Part shown: piece after piece, positions 7,887-16,190 of the stretch
Layout: the number at the start of each line of letters is the position of its first letter
Numbering within the stretch: position 1 is the stretch's first letter
Origin: Streptomyces pseudovenezuelae
GTDB lineage: Bacteria > Actinomycetota > Actinomycetes > Streptomycetales > Streptomycetaceae
Length of the DNA stretch: 64,000 nt
Assembly (NCBI RefSeq): GCF_029892565.1
Contig: NZ_JARXVH010000005.1
Location: 248,001-312,000 of the forward strand
Direction: 5' to 3'
Program-made: the position numbers and the translations under genes
The notes under the pieces: model-generated
The model's input: only the letters and a program-made list of their open reading frames with translations
Databases searched by the model: none
Told to the model about the DNA's origin: nothing

Positions 7887-8812
7887 CCACCGCACCCGGC
7901 GGAGCGCTCCTGGTGGTCGGGGACGTCGTCACGGACGTCGTCGCCCGGCACCGGGGGCCGCTCGCCGCGGGGACGGACACGGCGGCCGTGATCCGGACGG
8001 TGCCGGGCGGCGCGGGCGCCAACGTGGCCTGCTGGGCGGCGCATTGGGGCTGCCCCGAGGTGCGGCTGCTCGGCCGGGTGGGCACGGACGCGGCGTCCTG
8101 GCACGAGCGGGAGCTGACCGCGTGCGGGGTACGACCCCGGCTCGTCGTCGACGAGGAGGCACCGACCGGGACGGTGATCTGCCTGGTCGACACGGATGCT
8201 TCGGCCGAGCGGACGTTCCTCACCGACAGCGGCGCTGCACTGCGCTTCGATCCCGGCGACTGGTCGGACGCGCTCCTCGACGGCGTGGCCCGGCTGCACC
8301 TGTCGGGCTACCTGCTGTTCTCCGAGCCGAGCCGCGCGCTGGTCGCGGTGGCTCTGGCGTCGGCACGCGCGCGTGGTGTGCCGGTGAGCCTGGACCCCGC
8401 GTCGGCGGGTTTCCTCGTGGAGCTGGGTGTCGACCGTTTCCTGGAGCTCGTCGCCGGGGTGGACGTCCTGCTGCCCAGCCGGGACGAGGCGTGCCTGCTC
8501 ACGGGGCTGCCCGACCCGGCCGACGCGGCGGCGAAACTGAGCCGGTACGCCCCGCTGGTGGTCACCAAGCAGGGCGCGGAGGGCGCGTTGGTCGCCCGCT
8601 CCGGATCAGTGCGTGCCCGGGTCCCCGCGACGCCGGCCACACCGCGGGACACCACGGGGGCCGGAGACGCCTTCACCGGCGCGTTCCTCGCCGCGCTGCT
8701 CACGGGCGCCGAGCCCGAAGAGGCGGCGCGCGAGGGGTGCCGGGCGGGAGCGCTGGCGGTCGAGCGGGTGGGCGGGAGACCGCCGGGACGAAGTGAGGGC
8801 GAGCGAGGGTAA
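7883..8812 (+). CDS. psuK: PfkB-family carbohydrate kinase, probable pseudouridine kinase
   Basis: Expected to phosphorylate pseudouridine at the 5' position to supply PsuG. The 309-residue protein has the ribokinase fold: an N-terminal GG-rich nucleoside loop (VPGGAGANVACWAA), the LSGYLLF strand and the PfkB signature 2 DTTGAGDAFTGAF near residue 255 with the catalytic Asp. It starts at the ATGA overlapping the psuG stop, so translation is coupled. The C-terminus is basic and Gly-rich with no conserved motif. Pseudouridine specificity is inferred from the psuG partner; adenosine or ribokinase activity cannot be excluded by sequence. Confidence 0.88.
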   Translation: MTTAPGGALLVVGDVVTDVVARHRGPLAAGTDTAAVIRTVPGGAGANVACWAAHWGCPEVRLLGRVGTDAASWHERELTACGVRPRLVVDEEAPTGTVICLVDTDASAERTFLTDSGAALRFDPGDWSDALLDGVARLHLSGYLLFSEPSRALVAVALASARARGVPVSLDPASAGFLVELGVDRFLELVAGVDVLLPSRDEACLLTGLPDPADAAAKLSRYAPLVVTKQGAEGALVARSGSVRARVPATPATPRDTTGAGDAFTGAFLAALLTGAEPEEAAREGCRAGALAVERVGGRPPGRSEGERG

Positions 8813-8899
8813 AGGCGGCGAGGTGAGGGCCGGCGGGCTAAGACGGTGAGGGTGTGGGCGGGTCCCCCTGACCGCCCAACTCCCGTCCCCTCCCTGCTC

Positions 8900-9694
8900 C
8901 TACGCCTTGCGCCCCCACGCCGAGATCATCGGTGCCGTCGCCAGGTCCATGTTGCCGGCCGCGACGTTGGCCAGGTGGCGGTCGATGTCCTCGTCGGTCG
9001 CGATGCCGGCGGTGACGAGTTGCTCGCGGATCTGGCGGACCGTCGCGGACTCCAGGGCCGTGCAGGCGGGTGAGGTGACCGGGAAGTAGGCGTCGGCCTC
9101 GACGCGGCGCAGTCCGGCCTCGCGGAGCAGGCGCGGGAGTGTGCGGCCGTAGGAGAGGTCGGCGCCCCGCTCGGCGAGGAGTTCACGGAAGCCCTGCCGC
9201 AGCCGGTTGGCGAGCTGTTCTTCGGGACCGTGCTCGTCCGGGCAGGTCAGGGGCTGCAGGGCCGGGTCGGCGTCCTCGATCAGGAGGTACCCGCCGGGCC
9301 GCAGGGCCTTGATCATCGACTGCAACGCCCGTTCCCGGTCCGGGACATGGACCAGAACCAGCCGGGCGTGCACCAGGTCGAAGCCCTCCCCCGGGGGTTC
9401 CTCGGCGCCGACGTCATGGACGCGCACCGCCACCGGCGGGCGGGCGGCCGGGGTCAGCCGGGAGGTGTCGATGTCGGTCGCGACGACCTTGCCGGTGGGG
9501 CCGACCTTCTTCGCCAGCCACGAGACCACGGAGGTGCCGCCGGCACCGACCTCCCAGCAGCGCCAGCCGGGTCCGATGCCGAACCGCTCGAGGTGGCGGA
9601 AGGTCGTGGGGTCGAAGAGGGTGGCGAAGGCGTCGAAGCGCTCCTGGGCCTCGGACTGCCGGTTGGTGAGGAGATACCCCTCGGTTCGCGTCAT
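8900..9694 (-). CDS. class I SAM-dependent methyltransferase
   Basis: The 264-residue protein has a Rossmann methyltransferase core: motif I CWEVGAGGTSVVSWLA, the VVATDID strand (motif II), FDLVHARLVLVHVPD (motif IV) and LRPGGYLLIEDAD (motif V). It resembles UbiE/COQ5-type small-molecule methyltransferases; the substrate is unknown. The start MTRTEGYLLTNRQ is chosen as the first ATG before conserved sequence. It stands alone between psuK and corA, divergent from corA. Confidence 0.85.
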   Translation of the reverse strand: MTRTEGYLLTNRQSEAQERFDAFATLFDPTTFRHLERFGIGPGWRCWEVGAGGTSVVSWLAKKVGPTGKVVATDIDTSRLTPAARPPVAVRVHDVGAEEPPGEGFDLVHARLVLVHVPDRERALQSMIKALRPGGYLLIEDADPALQPLTCPDEHGPEEQLANRLRQGFRELLAERGADLSYGRTLPRLLREAGLRRVEADAYFPVTSPACTALESATVRQIREQLVTAGIATDEDIDRHLANVAAGNMDLATAPMISAWGRKA

Positions 9695-9906
9695 GCCGCG
9701 ATCATCCCAGTTGCCCGGCTCGGCGGAAGCGGTCGACGCGTGCAAACCCTTCGTCCACAGGCGGGAACAAAGCGGAACATTCTGTTTCCACAGGCTTACC
9801 CGCCGCTCACTCCGACCTGGCAAACTGGCCGACCAAGGCGGAGGAACGCGGCGCGGGCCGTCGTTCCGTGCGTCAGATCCGGGGAGATCCACGCAAGGAG
9901 ATCCAA

Positions 9907-11034
9907 ATGTCCATGGCAGGGAATCTGCGGAAGGTCACGAGCCTCGGCAGGGTCGGCGGCCTCCGCAAGGTGGCACGGCTGGCTCGACGGCGCCCCCGCG
10001 TCGACCTGAGCCACCATGCCCGGTCTCCGCTGGGCTCCTCCGTGGTGAACTGCGTGACGTACCGGGACGGCGAGCGGGTGCCCGTCGGCAGCGATCTGGT
10101 CGACACGGTGGAGCAGGTACGCAAGCAGCGCGACGGATTCGTGTGGCTCGGGCTGCACGAGCCGACGGACCAGGAGTTCGCCGGCATCGCCGAGCTCTTC
10201 GACCTGCACCCGCTGGCCGTCGAGGACGCGGTCGAGGCCCATCAGCGCCCGAAGCTGGAGCGCTACGGCGAGACGCTGTTCGCGGTGTTCAAGACGGTCT
10301 GTTACGTCGAGCACGAGAAGCTGACCGCGACGAGCGAGGTGGTGGACACCGGCGAGATCATGGTCTTCGTCGGCGAGGACTTCGTGATCACGGTGCGGCA
10401 CGGCAGGCACGGCTCGCTGGGCCCGCTGCGCGAGGAGCTGGAGTCCAGTCCGCAGCAGCTGGCCAAGGGCCCGGCGGCGGTGCTGCACGCGATCGCGGAC
10501 CACGTGGTCGACGACTATCTGAGCGTCACGGACTCGGTCCAGGCGGACATCGACCAGGTCGAGACGGACGTGTTCGCGGAGAACGGCGCGCGGGCCGACC
10601 CGGGGCGGATCTACCAGATGAAGCGCGAACTGCTGGAGCTGAAGCGGGCGGTGGTGCCGCTCGCCCGTCCGATCGAGGATCTCGCCACCCGGCCGATCCG
10701 GGTGGTCGACCCGGAGATACAGGCCTACTTCAGGGACGTCTTCGACCACCTCATGCGGGCGAAGGAGCAGATCGCCTCCTTCGACGAACTCCTCAACTCG
10801 ATCCTCCAGGCCCACCTCGCGCAGGTCACGGTCGCGCAGAACGAGGACATGCGCAAGATCACCGCCTGGGCCGCGGTGATCGCGGTCCCGACGATGGTCT
10901 GCGGGGTGTACGGCATGAACTTCGAGCACATGCCCGAGCTTCACTGGCGGTACGGATACGGCCTGGTGATCGGCGTGATATCCGTGGCGTGCCTGGTGCT
11001 GTACCGCGGCTTCCGGCGCAACGGCTGGCTCTGA
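9907..11034 (+). CDS. corA: CorA-type magnesium/cobalt transporter
   Basis: Pentameric divalent-cation channel of the inner membrane. The 375-residue protein has a large cytoplasmic N-terminal domain rich in acidic helices and two C-terminal membrane helices, with the diagnostic YGMN selectivity motif at the end of the first and an acidic periplasmic loop (FEHMPELHW). ATG 9907 has an excellent AAGGAGAT ribosome site. A basic stretch (LARRRPRV) near the N-terminus is common in the Streptomyces forms. Metal preference (Mg, Co, Ni) is not readable. Confidence 0.95.
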   Translation: MSMAGNLRKVTSLGRVGGLRKVARLARRRPRVDLSHHARSPLGSSVVNCVTYRDGERVPVGSDLVDTVEQVRKQRDGFVWLGLHEPTDQEFAGIAELFDLHPLAVEDAVEAHQRPKLERYGETLFAVFKTVCYVEHEKLTATSEVVDTGEIMVFVGEDFVITVRHGRHGSLGPLREELESSPQQLAKGPAAVLHAIADHVVDDYLSVTDSVQADIDQVETDVFAENGARADPGRIYQMKRELLELKRAVVPLARPIEDLATRPIRVVDPEIQAYFRDVFDHLMRAKEQIASFDELLNSILQAHLAQVTVAQNEDMRKITAWAAVIAVPTMVCGVYGMNFEHMPELHWRYGYGLVIGVISVACLVLYRGFRRNGWL

Positions 11035-11086
11035 CGCGCGCGGTCGCCGCGGGGTGAGTCAGCGGGATGGGCGTCGGCGGGCACCG

Positions 11087-11515
11087 TCAGCGAGGGCCGG
11101 TCCTGGCGTAGACGCTCTCCGCCCAGGAGGCGATCTGCTCCTCCGTCAGATGCTGGGCGAGGTCCGCCTCGCTGATCATGCCGACCAGGCGCTTGTTCTC
11201 GATGACGGGGAGCCGGCGGATCTGGTGGCTCTGCATCTCCTGGAGCACGTCGCCGACGTCGGCGCCCGAGTCGATCCAGCGGGGAGTGCCCTGGGCCATC
11301 TCGCCGGCGGTGATCCTGGCCGGGTCGTGACCCATGGCCACACAGCCGACGACGATGTCCCGGTCGGTGAGGATGCCGCAGAGCCGCTCGTTCGCGTCGC
11401 TGATGGGCAGGGCTCCGACGTTCAGCTCGCGCATCAGCTGGGCCGCGCGGTCCAGCGTCTCGTGGGCGGGGATCCACTGGGCGCCCCGGTGCATGATGTC
11501 TCCGGCGGTGGTCAT
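11087..11515 (-). CDS. tandem CBS-domain protein
   Basis: The 142-residue protein consists of two CBS domains (residues about 8-65 and 75-130, repeating the VGALPISD..LCGILTDRDIV and IRRLPVIEN..LVGMISEADLA pattern) and nothing else. Free-standing CBS pairs bind adenosine nucleotides and act as energy or redox sensors; in Streptomyces and mycobacteria similar proteins belong to dormancy/hypoxia sets. A consensus AGGAGGT ribosome site precedes ATG 11515. It converges on corA. Confidence 0.9.
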   Translation of the reverse strand: MTTAGDIMHRGAQWIPAHETLDRAAQLMRELNVGALPISDANERLCGILTDRDIVVGCVAMGHDPARITAGEMAQGTPRWIDSGADVGDVLQEMQSHQIRRLPVIENKRLVGMISEADLAQHLTEEQIASWAESVYARTGPR

Positions 11516-11660
11516 GGAGTACCTCCTGATGCCGGGCGGCCGGCGCGGCGCGGGGAGCACCGCTGGTCCCGGCGCCCTACATTCTCGCCGCGCGACAGGA
11601 CGGACGCACCCGGAACCGGGCGGTAACGGGGAAGTCGGCGCCGTCTCGATCCTTGACCGC

Positions 11661-12293
11661 TCAACCGCTCCACGCCGGATGCCGCGGGTCGTCCGCGCGG
11701 ACCAGGACGTCGGCGGTGGCCGCGGGGTCGGTCTCGTCGGTGTAGCGCTCATAGGCGGGGAGGGTCCAGTGGTCGGCTTCGGGGGTGCGGCGGCGCAGGG
11801 CGCCGGGGGTGAGGAGGACGTGGACGGTCAGGTCGAAGGGGAACCAGTGGCGCAGCAGGAGGGGGCCGTGGAGCAACAGGAAGCCGCCGGGCGGGAGTTG
11901 GACGTGGGGGCTGCGGGTGGCGCGGTCGGTGACCGGGTCCCACAGGTCGGGCAGGACGCGTCCGTCGCCACCGGCTTCGAGGGGGCCGAAGACCTCGCGC
12001 CACAGGGCGCCGGTGTCGAACCAGCCGTCGTAGTAGGCCTCCACGTCCTGGCGGCCGTACTCCAGGCGCAGCGAGGCCGGGCGCAGGAAGCCGTCCGTGC
12101 CGACGGTCAGCGAGGGGCGGCCGTGTATGCGCAGCGCCTGACCCACGCGTTCGGCGAGTTCTCCCGGCCGGGCCGCGGGGGCGCCGTCGAAGGCGATGCG
12201 CGGCCAGGGGCTGCCGTCGGCCGGCTTCAGGTCGAGCAGGCGCTCGGCGAGGAGGTCGCCGAGCCGGTCCCAGGTGATCGCTTCGAGTCGCAC
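11661..12293 (-). CDS. uridine-kinase-like protein with eroded P-loop
   Basis: The 210-residue protein matches the uridine kinase/phosphoribulokinase-like family of Streptomyces: an N-terminal WPRIAFDGAPAARPG segment in the P-loop position, VGTDGFLRPASLRLEYG with the substrate-side Asp, YYDGWFDTGALWREVFGPL and a late LLLHGPLLLRHWFP strand. The usual GK[ST] of Walker A is replaced by R-P-G, so nucleotide binding is doubtful. It may be an inactive or repurposed kinase. No obvious operon partner; the divergent gene is the DUF2293 protein. Confidence 0.75.
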   Translation of the reverse strand: MRLEAITWDRLGDLLAERLLDLKPADGSPWPRIAFDGAPAARPGELAERVGQALRIHGRPSLTVGTDGFLRPASLRLEYGRQDVEAYYDGWFDTGALWREVFGPLEAGGDGRVLPDLWDPVTDRATRSPHVQLPPGGFLLLHGPLLLRHWFPFDLTVHVLLTPGALRRRTPEADHWTLPAYERYTDETDPAATADVLVRADDPRHPAWSG

Positions 12294-12479
12294 ACGGCCA
12301 TGATGCGCCAGTCGCCGGGTGGGGTGTGGCGCCCACGGCCGGGGCCAGCGTCAGGACGCCGCGCGCTCGTGGCACGGCGGGCGGAGAGGAGTTGGGGAGG
12401 AGGAGGGGTGCGGAGAGGTGAGAGAGGGGGGCGCGTTCTGGACGTAGTCCGCGGGGCGGAAAGGGGGAATGACACACGT

Positions 12480-13172
12480 ATGGCGCGCCTCGCAACTCCC
12501 CCGCACCGCACCGGACTTCTCGTCATTCAGCCGCTCAGGAGACGGCACTGCGCGGAGTGTCAGGCGGGGCCGTTGGCGCTGCTGGTGCTGGAGGAGGGGA
12601 CGCCGAGGTGTCTCGACTGCGCCGACCTCGGGCATCTGGTGTTCCTGCCGCGCGGCGACACCGCGCTGACGCGGCGGTCGCGGGAGGAGAGCGGGCTGTC
12701 GGCGGTCGTGGTGCGGTTCGACCGGCGCAGGGGCCGGTACGAGCGGCAGGGGGTCCTGGTCGAGGAGGCGGGGCTCGCCCGGGCCGAGGAGCGGTGCCTG
12801 GCGGACGCGGAGGCGCGGCGGCGGCGCCGGGTGCGGGACGCCCGACGGCGGGCGGCCGAGGACGTGCGGTTCGAGGAGGCGTTCGCGGCGGAGATACGGC
12901 GGCTGTTTCCCGGGTGTCCGGCGGAGCGGGCGCGGGAGATCGCCGGGCACGCGTCGGCGCGGGGCAGCGGACGCGTGGGCCGGAGTGCGGCCGGGCGGGC
13001 CCTGTCCGAGGGGGCGGTGGTGTCGGCGGTCGTGGCGTCCGTACGGCATGTGGACACGCCGTACGACCAGTTGCTGATGAGCGGAGTGGCACGGCACGAG
13101 GCGCGGCGGCGGATCGGGGCGGCGGTGGACGGCGTGCTGCGGGGGTGGCGGGCGGAGGGGGCGATCGGCTGA
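12480..13172 (+). CDS. DUF2293 protein
   Basis: The 230-residue protein has an N-terminal module with four cysteines (CAEC and a later CLDC), suggesting a small zinc site, a very Arg/Glu-rich central helix and a C-terminal DUF2293 domain with the signature RRLFPGCP..RA..IAGHA..RGSGRVGRS. DUF2293 has no established function; the basic helix and zinc-like cysteines suggest nucleic-acid binding, which is inference. ATG 12480 has a GGGGGA ribosome site 10 nt upstream. Other frames here are long and open only because of extreme GC bias. Confidence 0.8.
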   Translation: MARLATPPHRTGLLVIQPLRRRHCAECQAGPLALLVLEEGTPRCLDCADLGHLVFLPRGDTALTRRSREESGLSAVVVRFDRRRGRYERQGVLVEEAGLARAEERCLADAEARRRRRVRDARRRAAEDVRFEEAFAAEIRRLFPGCPAERAREIAGHASARGSGRVGRSAAGRALSEGAVVSAVVASVRHVDTPYDQLLMSGVARHEARRRIGAAVDGVLRGWRAEGAIG

Positions 13173-13425
13173 CCGTGCCGGTGTGCTCCGGGGCAGGGGT
13201 GGGCCGCGAACCGGCGCGAGAGGGAGGGGGAGGCGGGAGGGAGGGGGGAGGGGGAGCCCCCCGGAGATTGGCCGGGGGGAGCCACAAGCAGGCGAAAAGG
13301 GGTGGACGCTCGCTTATGTTCACGAGGCCTTAGGGCATGGTCACCGTGGAGGTGCGGGTCTTCACTTGTGGTTGTGGCGGGAGTGCCGGGCACGGTCTCG
13401 GCCGACACGGGGAGTTGACGTTTTC

Positions 13426-13905
13426 ATGATCGATGGACCGTACTTCGTGCTGGTGGTGCTGGGTGTGCTCGGAACCGGTCTGGTCGCCGGGGTCTTCTGC
13501 GCGTTCTCCACGTTCGTGATGAGGGCGCTGGCCGCGTTGCCGCCGGCGCAGGGCGTGGCGGCGATGAACTCGATCAACGTGAGCGCGGTGCTGCCGGCGT
13601 TCATGTTCGTGTTCCTCGGGTCGGCGGTGCTGTGCGCGGTGATCGCCGTGGTGACGTTCGTGCTGTGGCCGGACGAGGGGACGGTGGAGCTGTTGCTCGG
13701 CAGCGCGCTGTATCTGTTCGGCACGTTCGGGGTGACGATGGTGGCGAACGTGCCGCGCAACGACGCCCTGCTGAAGCTGGAGCCGGGCACTGCGGAGGCG
13801 GCGGCGTACTGGCCGTCGTACGTGCGCGAGTGGACGATGTGGAACCACGTGCGCGCGGTCGCCTCGTCCGGCGCGGCGGTGGCGTATGTGCTGGCCCTCA
13901 CCTGA
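13426..13905 (+). CDS. DUF1772 membrane protein (anthrone-oxygenase-like)
   Basis: The 159-residue protein has four predicted membrane helices and the DUF1772 features: GLVAGVFCAFSTFVM in helix 1, then a VPRND motif and the WNHVRAVAS segment before helix 4. Family members include anthrone oxygenases and uncharacterised membrane proteins; catalytic function here is not shown. A GGGGAG ribosome site precedes ATG 13426. It is followed 167 bp later by the GltD homologue. Confidence 0.85.
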   Translation: MIDGPYFVLVVLGVLGTGLVAGVFCAFSTFVMRALAALPPAQGVAAMNSINVSAVLPAFMFVFLGSAVLCAVIAVVTFVLWPDEGTVELLLGSALYLFGTFGVTMVANVPRNDALLKLEPGTAEAAAYWPSYVREWTMWNHVRAVASSGAAVAYVLALT

Positions 13906-14072
13906 GCGGGGGCTGAGAGCTTCCGGGCGGTGGCTTGGGAGAAGCCTGGGAAGAGGGGGCGGAAAGCGCGGTCCGTCCACTCTGCGCGGGTGGCCGATGG
14001 GCCGTATCGTGGCCGAAAGAGTGCCGCCCGATGACGCACGGCCTGCCGCATGCGGACGCAAGGAAGACGGCC

Positions 14073-15563
14073 ATGGCCGATCCCAAGGGATTCATGACCA
14101 CGCCTCGCCAGGACTGGCCCCGTCGGCCGGTCGAGGAGAGGGTCCGGGACTGGGACGAGGTGTACGTCCCGGGGGCGCTGCTGCCCATCATCGACAAGCA
14201 GGCCGACCGCTGTATGGACTGCGGGATCCCGTTCTGCCACGACGCCTGTCCGCTCGGCAATCTGATCCCCGAGTGGAACGACCTGGTGAGCCGGGACGAC
14301 TGGCGGGCGGCGGCGGATCGGCTGCACGCCACGAACAACTTCCCTGAGTTCACGGGGCGGTTGTGTCCGGCGCCGTGCGAGGCGGGGTGCGTGCTCGCCA
14401 TCAACCAGCCCGCGGTCACCATCAAGAACGTCGAGGTCGCCATCGCCGACCAGGCCTGGGAGTTGGGTCTCACGCCGCCCCGGCCGCCGGACCGGTTGTC
14501 CGGGCGGACGGTCGCGGTGATCGGGTCGGGTCCGACGGGACTCGCCGCGGCGCAGCAGTTGACCCGGGCGGGGCACACGGTCGCCGTGTACGAGAAGGAC
14601 GACCGGCTCGGTGGGCTGATGCGGTACGGCATCCCGGAGTTCAAGATGGAGAAGCGGCATCTGGAGCGGCGGATCGAGCAGATGCGGGCCGAGGGGACGA
14701 AGTTCCGTACGTCGACGGCGGTCGGGCGGGATGTGGGGGCGGCGGAGTTGCGGGCGCGGTACGACGCCGTGGTGATCGCGACGGGGGCGACGGCGTGGCG
14801 GGAACTGCCGGTGCCGGGGCGGGAGTTGGCCGGGATCCAGCAGGCGATGGAGTATCTGCCGCTGGCCAACCGGGTGTGCGAGGGGGATTTGGCCGACTCC
14901 CCGATGTCCGCCGCCGGGAAGCATGTCGTCATCGTCGGCGGCGGTGACACGGGGGCCGACTGTCTGGGGACGGCGGTGCGTGAAGGGGCCGCGTCCGTCA
15001 GCCAGTTGGACATCTACGCCCAGCCGGACGCCGTGCGCGACGAGGACGCCGAGCCCTGGCCGACGTATCCGAGGATCTACCGGTTGTCGGCCGCGCACGA
15101 GGAGGCCGGGGACCTGGGGACGGCGCCGGCGGCGGACGCGGACGCCCGGCTGTTCGCGGCGTCCACGCTCCGCTTCACCGGCGACGAGGGCGGGCATGTG
15201 CGGTCGCTGCACCTCGTCGAGGTCGACGCGCAGCGGCGGCCGGTGGCGGACAGCGGGCGGACGTTGCCCGCCGACCTCGTGCTGCTCGCGCTCGGTTTCT
15301 CCGGGCCCGACCGGGCGGACGACGGGCTCGTCGACCAGTTGGGGCTGGCGATGGATCCGCGCGGGACGATCACGCGGGACGCCGACTTCGCGACGAACGT
15401 GCCCGGGGTGTTCGCCGCCGGGGACGCGGCGCGCGGGCAGTCGCTGATCGTGTGGGCGATCGCGGAGGGGCGAGCGGTGGCGGCGGCCGTCGACCGCCAT
15501 CTGACGGGGAGTTCGCGGCTGCCGGCGCCGATCGGGCCGTACGACCGGCCGATGACGGTGTGA
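14073..15563 (+). CDS. glutamate synthase small-subunit (GltD)-like Fe-S flavoprotein, stand-alone
   Basis: The 496-residue protein is full length for GltD: an N-terminal Fe-S ferredoxin-like domain (CMDCGIPFCHDACP, then CPAPCEAGC), an FAD-binding VIGSGPTGLAAAQQL motif near residue 150, an NADPH-binding VIVGGGDTGADCLGT motif, and the FAD-closing GVFAAGDAARGQSLIVWAI. In GOGAT the subunit passes NADPH electrons to GltB. No gltB lies nearby, so it is a second or stand-alone GltD that may reduce another partner. ATG 14073 follows an AAGGAAG ribosome site; the frame is open upstream but not conserved. Confidence 0.9.
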   Translation: MADPKGFMTTPRQDWPRRPVEERVRDWDEVYVPGALLPIIDKQADRCMDCGIPFCHDACPLGNLIPEWNDLVSRDDWRAAADRLHATNNFPEFTGRLCPAPCEAGCVLAINQPAVTIKNVEVAIADQAWELGLTPPRPPDRLSGRTVAVIGSGPTGLAAAQQLTRAGHTVAVYEKDDRLGGLMRYGIPEFKMEKRHLERRIEQMRAEGTKFRTSTAVGRDVGAAELRARYDAVVIATGATAWRELPVPGRELAGIQQAMEYLPLANRVCEGDLADSPMSAAGKHVVIVGGGDTGADCLGTAVREGAASVSQLDIYAQPDAVRDEDAEPWPTYPRIYRLSAAHEEAGDLGTAPAADADARLFAASTLRFTGDEGGHVRSLHLVEVDAQRRPVADSGRTLPADLVLLALGFSGPDRADDGLVDQLGLAMDPRGTITRDADFATNVPGVFAAGDAARGQSLIVWAIAEGRAVAAAVDRHLTGSSRLPAPIGPYDRPMTV

Positions 15564-15584
15564 CGGAGTGAGGCGGGGCCTCAG

Positions 15585-15641
15585 CCTCGCAAGGCCGAGC
15601 GTCACCCTCGCAAGGCCGAGTGTCGACCTCACAGAGCCGGG
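15585..15641. repeat. three 21-bp tandem repeats
   Basis: CCTCGCAAGGCCGAG occurs at 15585-15599 and again at 15606-15620, with a degenerate copy CCTCACAGAGCCGGG at 15627-15641. The copies fill the gap between the convergent GltD and AhpD-like genes. Each unit is partly self-complementary, so the array could act as a terminator region. Confidence 0.75.
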
Positions 15642-15643
15642 CC

Positions 15644-16144
15644 TCAGCGCCGCGTGTCCGTGCCCGCCACCTTCGCCGTCGACAACGCCACCCGGTTCCA
15701 CGTGTTGATCGTGAGGATCAGTGAGAGCACGTGGGCCAGTTCCTGCTCGTCGAAGTGGGCGGCGGCCTGGGCGTAGACGTCGTCCGGGACGCCGGCGTCG
15801 GCCACCAGGGTCACCGCCTCCGTGAGGGCGAGAGCGGCCTGTTCGCGCTCGGTGAAGAAGTGCCGGGCCTCGCGCCAGACGGGGACCATGTGCAGCCGGT
15901 CCTCGCTCTCACCGGCCTTGCGGGCGTCGTTGGTGTGCATGTGGAGGCAGTACGCGCAGTGGTTGAGGTGCGAGGCGCGGATCTGGATGAGTTCGACCAG
16001 GGCCGGGTCGAGGCCCTCGCGGGCGGCGGCGTCGAAGCCGATGAGGGCGCGGAAGACCTTCGGGGCGGCCTTCGCGAGGTCGATGCGGGGCGCGGTGGCG
16101 GTGATGGTGTCGGCGTGGGCGCTGGTGTCCGTGTTCGTCGTCAT
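15644..16144 (-). CDS. carboxymuconolactone decarboxylase / AhpD-like alkylhydroperoxidase family protein
   Basis: The 166-residue all-helical protein carries the AhpD core motif: RASHLNHCAYCLHMH with the redox CxxC pair and downstream His, as in AhpD and YurZ-like peroxidase partners. The N-terminal 20 residues are Thr/Ala-rich and not conserved. It is divergently transcribed from a MocR regulator across only 46 bp, the classic arrangement of a MocR and its target, so it is probably controlled by that regulator. Role in peroxide or quinone metabolism is inferred. Confidence 0.9.
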   Translation of the reverse strand: MTTNTDTSAHADTITATAPRIDLAKAAPKVFRALIGFDAAAREGLDPALVELIQIRASHLNHCAYCLHMHTNDARKAGESEDRLHMVPVWREARHFFTEREQAALALTEAVTLVADAGVPDDVYAQAAAHFDEQELAHVLSLILTINTWNRVALSTAKVAGTDTRR

Positions 16145-16190
16145 GTGATCAATCTATGGACCGAAAAGACCCACTGTAGGGTGCATTTCC
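16145..16190. promoter_or_regulatory. overlapping divergent promoters, AhpD-like gene / MocR gene
   Basis: The whole gap is 46 bp. TAGGGT at 16177-16182 is a -10 box ending 8 nt before the MocR ATG; on the other strand TAGATT lies about 8 nt before the AhpD-like ATG. Both transcripts should be leaderless and their promoters overlap, so a protein bound here would affect both genes. Confidence 0.6.

Noticed and set aside
12557..13333. Gly/Ala-rich plus-strand ORF over the DUF2293 gene
   Set aside because: Alternative frame of a real gene with the DUF2293 signature; no conserved sequence in this frame.
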